From: Streptacidiphilus sp. P02-A3a
Lineage (GTDB): Bacteria; Actinomycetota; Actinomycetes; Streptomycetales; Streptomycetaceae
Direction of reading: 5' to 3'
NCBI RefSeq assembly: GCF_014084105.1
Contig: NZ_CP048289.1
Location: 6,271,922 to 6,335,921, forward strand
DNA length: 64,000 bases
The notes beneath the pieces were generated by a model, which worked only from the letters and a program-made list of their open reading frames with translations, was not told the DNA's origin and did no database searches. A program made the translations under genes and the position numbers. Positions 17,117-24,585 of the stretch are shown piece by piece. The first letter of the stretch is position 1. Each line of letters begins with the position of its first letter.

Positions 17117-18142
17117 TCACGTGTCGAGCCAGCCGAACGCCATCGCCTGCGCCCCGGCCTGGAACCGGCTCTCCGCCGAGAGCTGGGTCATCACGTCGGT
17201 CATCAGCCGCCGCAGGGTCCGCGAGGACACCCCGAGCGAACGGGCGATGGCGTCGTCCTTGAGCCCCTGCGAGAGCATCCGCAGCAGCGCCCGCTCCCGC
17301 TCACCGAGGGCCTCCCCCGGCTGGCTCGGCGACCAGGGGGACTTGCTGGTCAGATCGTCCGCGGGATCGGTCAGCGCACCGTGGATCCAGCAGTAGTCGA
17401 AGGTCTGCACGAGGAAGTGCACCGCGTCCGGCCCACGGAACTCCAACGCGGCGAACTGCCCGGTCGGCGCCCCGGTGGAGGCGTAGCCGAGCATCCGGTC
17501 CACCACGATCAGCCGGAACGGCAGCACCGCCGCCACCCGCACCTCGATCCCGGCCTCCTGCAGCGCCGTCAGGTGCGCCCGCCCGTGCGGGACCCGCAGC
17601 ATCGCGTCCAGGTGGATCGACCGCATGGCGACCCCCCGGGCCAGCACCTGGCGGTTGCGCTGCATGCTGCCGGTGAGCATGTCCATCGGCAGCGGCGCTC
17701 CCGGGTGCATGCTCAGGATCTCCTCGCGGGCGCAGGCCGCGGCGCTCTCCAGGGCCGACAGCACGTTCTGCTCGCCTTCGAGCAGGGTGAGCTTGGGGAC
17801 GCTGTCCGCCCCGGTCCGCAGCCGGATCAGGTTGTTGCTCAGCGCCTCCAGCTCCCGCCGGGTGTCCTTCAGGCCCTCCAACCGCTGCGCCAGCGCCCGC
17901 TCCTCGCGTTCGAGCAGCCGGGCCAGGGCGACCTCGGGCGAGGCCGGGATGGTCGCCGACGGGACGGGCCCGGGCGCCGCGGCCCCCGGTTCGACCAGTC
18001 CGTTCCTCTCCAACACCGCCAGCGCCGTATCGATCTCCTGGGTCGTCCACGGGAGCCGCCGCTGCGCCTCAGGCAGGCATGACTCCGGTGCTCCCGAAAG
18101 GAATTGGAACAGTTCGCGGGCAGCGGTATGTGGCACGGCCAT
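17117..18142 (-). CDS. TrmB/LuxR-type transcriptional regulator
   Basis: A 341-residue regulator. The N-terminal 60 residues resemble a TrmB-like winged helix, followed by a coiled-coil-like stretch (LLEREERALAQRLEGL near 75-95), a middle TrmB-type effector region (SMHPGAPLPMDML, DRMLGYAS) and a C-terminal LuxR helix-turn-helix (LGERERALLRMLSQG, DDAIARSLGVSSRTLRR) near 275-310. It lacks a receiver domain, so it probably senses a small ligand or peptide. ATG 18142 was chosen over TTG 18163; GGGGGAG lies somewhat far (12 bases) upstream. It is divergent from a small secreted peptide gene, with a palindrome between them. Confidence 0.82.
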   Translation of the reverse strand: MAVPHTAARELFQFLSGAPESCLPEAQRRLPWTTQEIDTALAVLERNGLVEPGAAAPGPVPSATIPASPEVALARLLEREERALAQRLEGLKDTRRELEALSNNLIRLRTGADSVPKLTLLEGEQNVLSALESAAACAREEILSMHPGAPLPMDMLTGSMQRNRQVLARGVAMRSIHLDAMLRVPHGRAHLTALQEAGIEVRVAAVLPFRLIVVDRMLGYASTGAPTGQFAALEFRGPDAVHFLVQTFDYCWIHGALTDPADDLTSKSPWSPSQPGEALGERERALLRMLSQGLKDDAIARSLGVSSRTLRRLMTDVMTQLSAESRFQAGAQAMAFGWLDT

Positions 18143-18210
18143 CCAGATTCGACTCTCCCCCAAGCAGCTTACGGCCGACGAGCCGCATCATACCTATGTA
18201 GTGCGCCGCA

Positions 18211-18226
18211 AGGCTGTGCATAGCCT
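18211..18226. promoter_or_regulatory. Near-palindromic operator, LuxR/peptide intergenic region
   Basis: AGGCTGTGCATAGCCT is a 14-of-16 palindrome in the 327-base divergent region between the LuxR-type regulator and the small peptide gene. It is a plausible binding site for the regulator. Confidence 0.4.
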
Positions 18227-18265
18227 GGCAGCCCGGACGAAGGGGTATAAATCCTTCGGTCATAT

Positions 18266-18278
18266 CTGTCGCAGACAG
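18266..18278. promoter_or_regulatory. Palindrome CTGTC-GCA-GACAG
   Basis: Perfect 5-base arms around a 3-base centre in the same divergent region. It follows a relatively A/T-rich stretch (GGTATAAATCC, 18244-18254) that could hold a promoter. It may be a second operator or an RNA hairpin in the peptide gene leader. Confidence 0.3.
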
Positions 18279-18469
18279 GAAGAACTCCGTTACCGAGGCA
18301 CTACCACCGGTGAACCTGTGCCCAAGGTGGCCAACGCCCTGCCTGGCCGCCCCTGGACAGCCGTCAGGCCTGTACCAAGGGGTGATACTCCGGCCATCCT
18401 GGTGGTGTTGCTGGGGGGCAGCGCGGCCTCCCGGAAAGAGACCGAGCCCACCCAGTGAGGATTTCTCTG

Positions 18470-18664
18470 ATGTCTGTCCTGCGATCGTCCGGTGTTGCTC
18501 ACACTCACCTCAGCGGCCGGCGCGGTGCGGTGGCCCTGGCAGCGTCGGTACTCGCCCTCGGCCTGATCGGAGTGGCCACGGCCCAGTCGGCGGTCGCGCG
18601 GCACGCCGGCGCCTCGGGGTCGCCCGTCACGGCCGTGGCACCGGCCGACCTGGCCTGGGGCTGA
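18470..18664 (+). CDS. Small secreted peptide precursor
   Basis: A 64-residue product: basic and polar N-region (MSVLRSSGVAHTHLSGRRG), hydrophobic core AVALAASVLALGLIGVA (20-36), likely signal peptidase site near TAQSAVA, and a short mature part ending VTAVAPADLAWG. ATG 18470 is chosen because GAGGA lies eight bases upstream; GTG 18455 is less likely. I do not recognise a family. Its size, secretion signal and divergent pairing with a LuxR-type regulator without a receiver domain suggest a secreted signal or reporter peptide rather than an enzyme; this is inference. Confidence 0.6.
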   Translation: MSVLRSSGVAHTHLSGRRGAVALAASVLALGLIGVATAQSAVARHAGASGSPVTAVAPADLAWG

Positions 18665-18733
18665 ACCGCGGCCCCCGCCCGCGCGGCGGTCCGGAGGGCT
18701 CCTCCCCGCCGCCGGTGACATCCACGGCCATCC

Positions 18734-18750
18734 CCTGACGTCACGTCAGG
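18734..18750. promoter_or_regulatory. Palindrome CCTGACGTCACGTCAGG
   Basis: Perfect 8-base arms with a single central base, in the gap after the small peptide gene. Its core matches the palindrome at 15285-15299 at 14 of 15 positions. Confidence 0.35.
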
Positions 18751-18802
18751 ACAATCGAGCGCGAGGGGTCCTGGCTGACCCACCCGATGACGGCCGACTG
18801 AC

Positions 18803-18846
18803 GGCGCCCTCCGGTCCACGGTCTCCCGACCGGACCGGAGGGCGCC
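18803..18846. terminator. Hairpin between peptide gene and exporter gene
   Basis: Perfect 15-base stem (GGCGCCCTCCGGTCC/GGACCGGAGGGCGCC) with a 14-base loop between the convergent small peptide and MFS genes. Confidence 0.75.
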
Positions 18847-18863
18847 GAGGTCCCCGCCCCCGC

Positions 18864-20138
18864 TCAGTGCGTGCCCGCCGGCTCCGGCTCCCGCGCCGAC
18901 TCCCGCTCCGGCTCGGCGATCGGCAGCCTCGCCAGCCGCCGCAGCAGCAGCGCCAGCGCCGCCAGGACCACCGCGCCGACCACCGGGATCAGCACCGCCA
19001 GCGGCAGCACCGGACCGGCCACGGCCAGCAGCAGGCCCGCCAGCGGCAGCGAGACGAAGTTCAGCATCGAGATCGCCGCGACCGTCCGGCCGAACTCCTC
19101 GGCGGCGACCACCCGCAGCCGCAGCGTCCGGATGACCACACTGAACACGCTGTCACCCGCCATGAAGACCGCGGTCATCGCCGCGAACAGCACGAACCCG
19201 GTGGTCGGGCCCATCACCGTGAAGGCGATCCCCTGCGCCACCGCGCTCACCACGCCGATCCTGATCAGGCCGAACCTGCCGATCAGCCGCGGCACCGTGG
19301 TCAGCGTCAGCATCGCGACCAGGCCCGCCACCGAGTAGACACCGCCCAGGGCGCCCTCGCCGTGCCCGTACCGCCCCAGCACCAGCGCCGGGGCCGCGCT
19401 CTGGATCACCCCGAGCATCACGTTCACGCACATGGTCGCCAGCACCACGTAGCGCAGCACCGGCAGCTTCACCACGTTGCGGACGCCCGCCGCCAGGTCA
19501 CCCGCCAGCTGCCGCCAGGACGACTCCGCCACGGCGACCGGAACCTCGCCCCGGACCCCGGAGCCGCGCGGCAGGGACAGCGTCAGCAGCAGGCTGGCGC
19601 CGAACAGCGCGGTCAGCACGACGACCGTGGGCAGCGCGCCGAGCAGCACCAGCAGCCCGCCCAGCATCGGGGCGAGCAGCAGCGCGCCCTGCTCCAGCCC
19701 GCTCAGTACGCTCTGCGCCCGGTGCATGACCGCCATCGGCACCAGCGAACCCGCCATCTTCTCGCCCGCGACCAGCACCTGTTCGCAGGCGACACCCGCG
19801 AGCAGGGCGAAGCCGATCACCACGCCGTACGCCTGGCCGGGCGCGGCCACCGCCCAGCCGCAGGCCGCCGCGCCGAGCCCGAACCGGAGGACGTCGTTGA
19901 CCGCGTAGATCCGGCGCTCCGGAAAGCGGTCCGCCAGCAGCCCCGCGATCGGCAGCGACAGCAGCCGGGGCACCCACTGCGTGGCTACCATCGCGCCGGT
20001 CCAGGACAGGCTGCCGGTCGCCCGGTAGGCCAGCACCGGCAGCAGGAACTGCAGCATCTGGTCCGCGAGCCAGCCCACCCCGCGCAGCGCGTAGTAGCGC
20101 GGGACGACCCAGGTCAGGCTGCGAGGGGCGGGCGGCAT
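18864..20138 (-). CDS. MFS exporter
   Basis: A 424-residue major facilitator protein with about 12 hydrophobic segments. The motif A-like loop is GLLADRFPERR near 65 and the charged C-terminus is hydrophilic (PIAEPERESARE). It resembles small-molecule efflux members. AGGGAG lies seven bases before ATG 20138. It follows the ATP-grasp gene by 50 bases on the same strand, so the two form one operon; it probably exports the ligase product. The substrate is not predictable from sequence. Confidence 0.85.
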   Translation of the reverse strand: MPPAPRSLTWVVPRYYALRGVGWLADQMLQFLLPVLAYRATGSLSWTGAMVATQWVPRLLSLPIAGLLADRFPERRIYAVNDVLRFGLGAAACGWAVAAPGQAYGVVIGFALLAGVACEQVLVAGEKMAGSLVPMAVMHRAQSVLSGLEQGALLLAPMLGGLLVLLGALPTVVVLTALFGASLLLTLSLPRGSGVRGEVPVAVAESSWRQLAGDLAAGVRNVVKLPVLRYVVLATMCVNVMLGVIQSAAPALVLGRYGHGEGALGGVYSVAGLVAMLTLTTVPRLIGRFGLIRIGVVSAVAQGIAFTVMGPTTGFVLFAAMTAVFMAGDSVFSVVIRTLRLRVVAAEEFGRTVAAISMLNFVSLPLAGLLLAVAGPVLPLAVLIPVVGAVVLAALALLLRRLARLPIAEPERESAREPEPAGTH

Positions 20139-20188
20139 GGGGAGACTCCCTGAGGTGGGTGGGACACGCGGTGCGGTGGGTGCGGGCC

Positions 20189-21454
20189 CTAGACGATGGC
20201 CACCGAGTCGCCGAGCTCCTGCCACAGCTCCAGCGCCCGCTCGGCCGAGTCGGCGGTGAACAGCGCGTAGCCGATCCGTCCGCGGAAGTCCCGCAGCGGC
20301 GGGATCTCCTCGCCGGGCTGGATCACCACGCCGGTCTCCACCACCTCGGGACGGGCGCTGATCTCGTCCCAGCCCTTGATCTCGGTGTACCGGTCCAGGT
20401 CGGGCGCGGTGAAGTAGCGGATCCCGGCGCACTTCGCCTCCGCCGCGCCGAACGCCGACAGCTCCTCGGGCGCGCGGCCCAGGTAGGCGGCCAGCATGAT
20501 CCGGGACATGGAGGCGCCGGTGGCCCGCTGGACCAGCTCGGTGATCCGGTCCCCCGGCAGCCGCGCGGCGATCTCCATCAGCACCGGCCCCTCGTCGGAC
20601 AGCCGCAGCTCGCAGTGGAACGGCCCGGCGGTCAGCCGCACCGCGTCCACGATCCCGGCGACGTACTCGGCGACCTGCTCGGCCACCGGCTCCGGGACGC
20701 TGGACGGGACGACGTGGCCCAGCTCCACGAAGTACGGCTCGGGGCCGAGCAGTTTGCGGGTCAGCGAGAGGATGGTGACCCGGCCCTCGTGCACATGGCC
20801 GTCGGCGCTGAACTCCGGACCGGCCACGTACTCCTCCAGCAGCACCCGGGAGTCCAGCGCGATCCCCAGGTCGAGCCGCCGATCGGCGGTCAACTCCTGA
20901 TAGGCGGTCAGCAGTTCGCCCAGGCTGTCGGCCCGGCTGACGTGGATGCTGCCGGAGGACTCCACCGGCTTGAGCACGCACGGAAAGCCCACCACGGCGG
21001 CCGCGGCCTCGACCTCCGCGACCGTCCCGGCCAGCGCGAAGCGCGGCACCCGCAGCCCCGCCTCGGCGACCCGGGTCCGCATCGACGCCTTGTTCCGCAC
21101 CCAGTCCACGGCGGCCGAGGGCAGACCGGGCAGCCCGAGGCGACTGTTGATCCGGGTCACGGCGGGGATGGTGAACTCGCCGCCCGGGACGACCGCGGCC
21201 AGTGGCGCCGCCGCGTGGTGCGCCAGCACGCAGTCGGTCAGCGCCTGTTCGTCGTTGGTGTCCACGATCAGCAGCGTGTCCACGAGTTCCCGCAGCGCGG
21301 GCGGGAGGGTGCGCTCGCCCTCGTCCGCCGAGACCACCGTGACCGTGAAGCCGAGCGCGTGGGCGTCGCTGACCACCCGCGATCCCGAGGACACCGGCTC
21401 GACGACAAGGACACGGGTCGGGGCGGCCACGCCCGAGGGGGTGAGGTCATTCAT
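20189..21454 (-). CDS. ATP-grasp carboxylate-amine ligase
   Basis: A 421-residue ATP-grasp protein of the amino-acid/dipeptide ligase (BacD, L-amino acid ligase) type. The N-terminal pre-ATP fold starts RVLVVEPVSSG; ATP-binding lysine VLKPVESSGS is near 158; metal-ligand region CELRLSDEGPVLMEIAARLPGD is near 290-312. These enzymes join an amino acid to another amine through an acyl phosphate. With the oxygenase and exporter nearby, a dipeptide or amide of a hydroxylated amino acid is a reasonable guess. GGAG lies eight bases before ATG 21454. Confidence 0.87.
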   Translation of the reverse strand: MNDLTPSGVAAPTRVLVVEPVSSGSRVVSDAHALGFTVTVVSADEGERTLPPALRELVDTLLIVDTNDEQALTDCVLAHHAAAPLAAVVPGGEFTIPAVTRINSRLGLPGLPSAAVDWVRNKASMRTRVAEAGLRVPRFALAGTVAEVEAAAAVVGFPCVLKPVESSGSIHVSRADSLGELLTAYQELTADRRLDLGIALDSRVLLEEYVAGPEFSADGHVHEGRVTILSLTRKLLGPEPYFVELGHVVPSSVPEPVAEQVAEYVAGIVDAVRLTAGPFHCELRLSDEGPVLMEIAARLPGDRITELVQRATGASMSRIMLAAYLGRAPEELSAFGAAEAKCAGIRYFTAPDLDRYTEIKGWDEISARPEVVETGVVIQPGEEIPPLRDFRGRIGYALFTADSAERALELWQELGDSVAIV

Positions 21455-21615
21455 GCGGGAGGCTCCATCTCATGGGCGGATTGCAGGCCCGCACCGACCC
21501 AACAACCCCTGCGGCACCGACCCGCAGCGATTGTTTCCGACCCCGGTCGCCGAAGTCCCCCAGCAGCCCAGGCCCGTTGCGGTCAAGGCCGGAAGTGGTC
21601 AGCTCCTGGCGATAA

Positions 21616-21644
21616 TTGTAGAGCCCAAGTAGTTGTGGTATACA
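21616..21644 (+). promoter_or_regulatory. Sigma-70-type promoter of the marR-MFS operon
   Basis: TTGTAG (21616-21621) and TATACA (21639-21644) are separated by exactly 17 bases, about 30 bases before the MarR start. The -10 box lies inside the palindrome at 21633-21645, as expected for autorepression. Confidence 0.65.
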
Positions 21645-21645
21645 A
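21633..21645. promoter_or_regulatory. Likely MarR operator
   Basis: TTGTGGTATACAA has perfect TTGT/ACAA half-sites and overlaps the -10 box of the operon promoter. An imperfect TTGTAGAGCCCAAG lies just upstream and could be a second site. Confidence 0.5.
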
Positions 21646-21673
21646 GTACCCGTAGGAGCGGAGGTGGGTGAAG

Positions 21674-22204
21674 ATGATGGCGGACCAGGTGCGGGACAGC
21701 CGGGCCGACGTGGCCTCGGTCGCGGACTCGGTGATCGACCTGCTGCGGACGGTGCGGCGGTCCAAGGCCCGGCTGCTGGCCGCGGCGGGCGACGATGTCG
21801 ACTCGGCGACGCAGGTCCTGCTGCGTACCGTGGCGGCCGAGGGCCCGATGCGGGCGAGCGCGCTGGCCGTCAGCGCGCAGTCGGACCTGTCCACGATCAG
21901 TCGGCAGGTCGCGGCGATGGTGACCCGCGGACTGCTGCGGCGTCAGGCCGACCCGGTGGACGGCCGAGCCAGCCTGCTGGACGTCACCGACGCCGGCCAG
22001 GCCCTGATCGCCGACCACGAACACGCCCGCACCGCCTTCTTCGAGCAGGTGCTGCGAGGCTGGTCGCCCGACGAACTCGGCCAGTTCGGCGACCTGCTGG
22101 ACCGGTTCACCGCGGCCTACGACACCACTCATATTCATTGGATGACCGACGCGAGGCGACGCTCTGCGCGCCCGGGCGACTCGGAGGAAGGCAGCACCAT
22201 ATGA
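21674..22204 (+). CDS. MarR-family transcriptional regulator
   Basis: A 176-residue winged-helix regulator: DNA-binding helices SALAVSAQSDLSTISRQVAAM near 72-92, then the wing with RQADPVDGRASLLDVT near 102-117, then C-terminal dimerisation helices. CGGAGG lies nine bases before ATG 21674. The stop overlaps the exporter start (ATGA), so regulator and pump form one operon. It very probably represses the operon from 21633-21645 and is released by the drug the pump carries. Confidence 0.9.
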   Translation: MMADQVRDSRADVASVADSVIDLLRTVRRSKARLLAAAGDDVDSATQVLLRTVAAEGPMRASALAVSAQSDLSTISRQVAAMVTRGLLRRQADPVDGRASLLDVTDAGQALIADHEHARTAFFEQVLRGWSPDELGQFGDLLDRFTAAYDTTHIHWMTDARRRSARPGDSEEGSTI

Positions 22205-23907
22205 GCGCCACCACCGCAACCCATCCGACGGGCCCGCCGTCGGACGGCGCGCTCTCCCATCGTCAGATCATGACGATCCTGTCCGGGCTGGTCCTGGGCA
22301 TGTTCCTGGCCGCACTGGACCAGACCATCGTCTCGACCGCGATCAAGACGATCGGCAACGACCTCAACGACCTGTCCGCACAGGCGTGGGTCACCACCGC
22401 GTTCCTGATCACCTCCACCATCGCCGCGCCGCTGTTCGGCAAGCTCTCGGACATCTACGGCCGCAAGCGGCTGTTCATGCTCTCGATCGTGATCTTCGTG
22501 CTCGGATCGGCGCTGTGCGGCCTGGCCCAGTCGATGTACGAGCTGGCCGGCTTCCGCGCGTTCCAGGGCATAGGCGCCGGCGGCATCATGCCGCTGGCGC
22601 TGGCGGTGATCGGTGACATCATTCCGCCCCGCGAACGCGCCCGCTACCAGGGCTACATGATGGCCGTGTTCGCCAGCGCCTCGGTCCTCGGTCCGGTGCT
22701 GGGCGGCCTGCTCTCCGGCACCGACAGCTTCCTCGGCGCCGCGGGCTGGCGGTGGATCTTCTACATCAACGTCCCCATCGCCATCTTCGCCCTGGTCGTC
22801 ATAGCCAAGGTGCTCCACCTGGACCACGTCCGCCGCGAGCGGCGGATCGACTGGTGGGGCTCGGTGCTGCTGGCCGTCGGCCTGGTGCCGCTGCTGGTCG
22901 TCGCCGAGCAGGGCCAGAGCTGGGGCTGGGGCTCGGTCGACTCCTTCCTCTGCTACCTGATCGGCGCGGCCGGTCTGGTGCTGTTCGTCTGGGTCCAGCA
23001 CCGGATGGGCGACGACGCGCTGCTGCCGCTGCGGCTGTTCCGCAGCAGCACCTTCTCGGTCGCCTCGGCCCAGGTCACCATCATCGGCATGGCGATGTTC
23101 GGTGGCATGTCGGTGATCCCGCTCTACCTGCAGATCGTCAAGGGCGCCTCGCCGACCAAGTCCGGCCTGCTGCTGCTCCCGCTGGTCGCCGGGCTGATGC
23201 TGTCCTCGCTCGGGTCCGGGCAGCTGATCGCCCGCACCGGCCGCTACAAGATCTTCCCGGTGATCGGCTCGGTGCTGATGGTCATCGGCATGGGCCTGAT
23301 GATCACCATCGGCGCCGACACCGCCCTCTGGCAGACCGACATCTACATGGCGGTCTTCGGCATCGGCCTCGGGCTCAACATGCAGAGCCTGGTGCTGGCG
23401 ATGCAGAACGCCGTGGACGCGAAGGACATGGGCGTCGCCTCCAGCTCGTCCACCTTCTTCCGCTCCATCGGCGGCACCCTGGGTACCGCGATCTTCCTGT
23501 CCATCCTGTTCTCCTCGGCCGGATCGAAGATCAGCGCCCAGTACACCAAGGCGGCCACCGACCCGGCCTTCCTCGCCGCGGCCAAGGCCGACCCCGGCCA
23601 ACTCGCCTCGCTGAACCAGCACCTGAAGGGCGGACTGGACGACACCTCGTTCCTGAACGGGCTGGCGAAGCCGCTGGTCCACCCGTTCTTCGTCGGCTTC
23701 TCGGACGCCGGTGACACGGTGTTCGCGATCACCGCCGTGCTGCTGGTGGTGGCCATCGTGCTCTCGGCCTGCCTGAAGGAGGTGCCGCTGCGCATGGTCT
23801 CCGGCAACCAGGCCCGGGCCAGGGAAGAGGCGGCGACCGCCGACGCCGCCGTGGGCACCGACGCGGCCGCCCTCGCGGAACCGGCCGAGGCCGCGGGCGA
23901 CCGCTAG
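22201..23907 (+). CDS. DHA2-type 14-TM MFS drug exporter
   Basis: A 568-residue EmrB/QacA-type proton-coupled multidrug pump with 14 hydrophobic segments. Key motifs are LAALDQTIVSTA (motif D1, near 32-43), GKLSDIYGRKRLFM (motif A, near 80-93), and the motif C region SASVLGPVLGGLL near 160. A long extracytoplasmic loop sits between late segments (about 445-490). It is coupled to the MarR regulator. It could be part of the defence or export system of the flanking loci or an independent multidrug pump. Confidence 0.92.
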   Translation: MSATTATHPTGPPSDGALSHRQIMTILSGLVLGMFLAALDQTIVSTAIKTIGNDLNDLSAQAWVTTAFLITSTIAAPLFGKLSDIYGRKRLFMLSIVIFVLGSALCGLAQSMYELAGFRAFQGIGAGGIMPLALAVIGDIIPPRERARYQGYMMAVFASASVLGPVLGGLLSGTDSFLGAAGWRWIFYINVPIAIFALVVIAKVLHLDHVRRERRIDWWGSVLLAVGLVPLLVVAEQGQSWGWGSVDSFLCYLIGAAGLVLFVWVQHRMGDDALLPLRLFRSSTFSVASAQVTIIGMAMFGGMSVIPLYLQIVKGASPTKSGLLLLPLVAGLMLSSLGSGQLIARTGRYKIFPVIGSVLMVIGMGLMITIGADTALWQTDIYMAVFGIGLGLNMQSLVLAMQNAVDAKDMGVASSSSTFFRSIGGTLGTAIFLSILFSSAGSKISAQYTKAATDPAFLAAAKADPGQLASLNQHLKGGLDDTSFLNGLAKPLVHPFFVGFSDAGDTVFAITAVLLVVAIVLSACLKEVPLRMVSGNQARAREEAATADAAVGTDAAALAEPAEAAGDR

Positions 23908-23925
23908 CGGTCACCACCGCCGAAC

Positions 23926-23966
23926 GCCGATGCCCCGCCGCCCGCACCGGGCGGCGGGGCATCGGC
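23926..23966. terminator. Strong bidirectional hairpin terminator
   Basis: Perfect 18-base stem (23926-23943 with 23949-23966) and 5-base loop between the convergent exporter and HTH genes. Confidence 0.88.
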
Positions 23967-23969
23967 GCG

Positions 23970-24275
23970 TCAGCCGACCGTGCCCGGCGCGACCGTGGCC
24001 GCCCCGATCGTGCGCGCCGTGAAGCACTGGCTGCCGCCGTTGCCGGGTGCCGTGAGGCAGATCCGCAGCGGGGTACCAGGGGCGTCGACCGAGACCATCG
24101 GCGTGTACACGAAGGTCTGCGCGAGGTACCGTTCCCAGGACGAGACGCTGTAGCCGGTTCTGACGGCGAGTTGGTCCAGGCTCAGGCCGCTGTCGTCCTT
24201 CATCCGGCGCAGCCGCACCAGTAACTGGACGACCGTCGGATCCAGGCCTTCCGGCAGTGCCTTCCACCGTGCCAT
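23970..24275 (-). CDS. Truncated XRE-type HTH protein, probably internally deleted
   Basis: A 101-residue product. Residues 1-50 are an actinomycete-type XRE helix-turn-helix (GLSLDQLAVRTGYSVSSWERYL). Directly after it, the sequence changes to an unrelated-looking tail (FVYTPMVSVDAPGTPLRICL, GSQCFTARTIGAATVAPG) that resembles the end of a secreted or extracytoplasmic domain. Longer proteins of this kind have a linker and membrane segment between such parts, so an in-frame internal deletion is likely. GGGGG lies six bases before ATG 24275. It may still be expressed as a small DNA-binding protein. Confidence 0.55.
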   Translation of the reverse strand: MARWKALPEGLDPTVVQLLVRLRRMKDDSGLSLDQLAVRTGYSVSSWERYLAQTFVYTPMVSVDAPGTPLRICLTAPGNGGSQCFTARTIGAATVAPGTVG

Positions 24276-24585
24276 GCGCAGCCCCCTGCTGTCCCGGCGG
24301 CGGCTCCGCGGGACCGTGGCCGAAGTCCAGCCGCGGCCATGCTAGCGGATTCACCATGCCCCCGCACGGCTCGGCGTCCGCCCAGCTCAGGGGCCATATC
24401 CGGACCGGCCGGACGGGCCGGGAAACCCCCATCCTGCCCGATCAGTTGACATGGTCCTGTGGATGCGCGACAAAGAGTTGAAGGGACCGCCCCACCGTCA
24501 CCCCTGCCCCGGACCATCCAGGCTCCGGACCGTCCAGGCTCGGAGGCATCCAGGCTCCGAGCCGTTCACGAGAGTGAAGGCGCCC
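24276..24585. other. Divergent intergenic region, HTH gene / NlpC gene
   Basis: No gene is supported here. A TTGACA at 24446-24451 could be a -35 box for the NlpC/P60 gene, with a weak GACAAA 17 bases on. TAGCAT on the minus strand near 24345 could serve the HTH gene. No hairpin or riboswitch-like structure was recognised. Confidence 0.4.
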
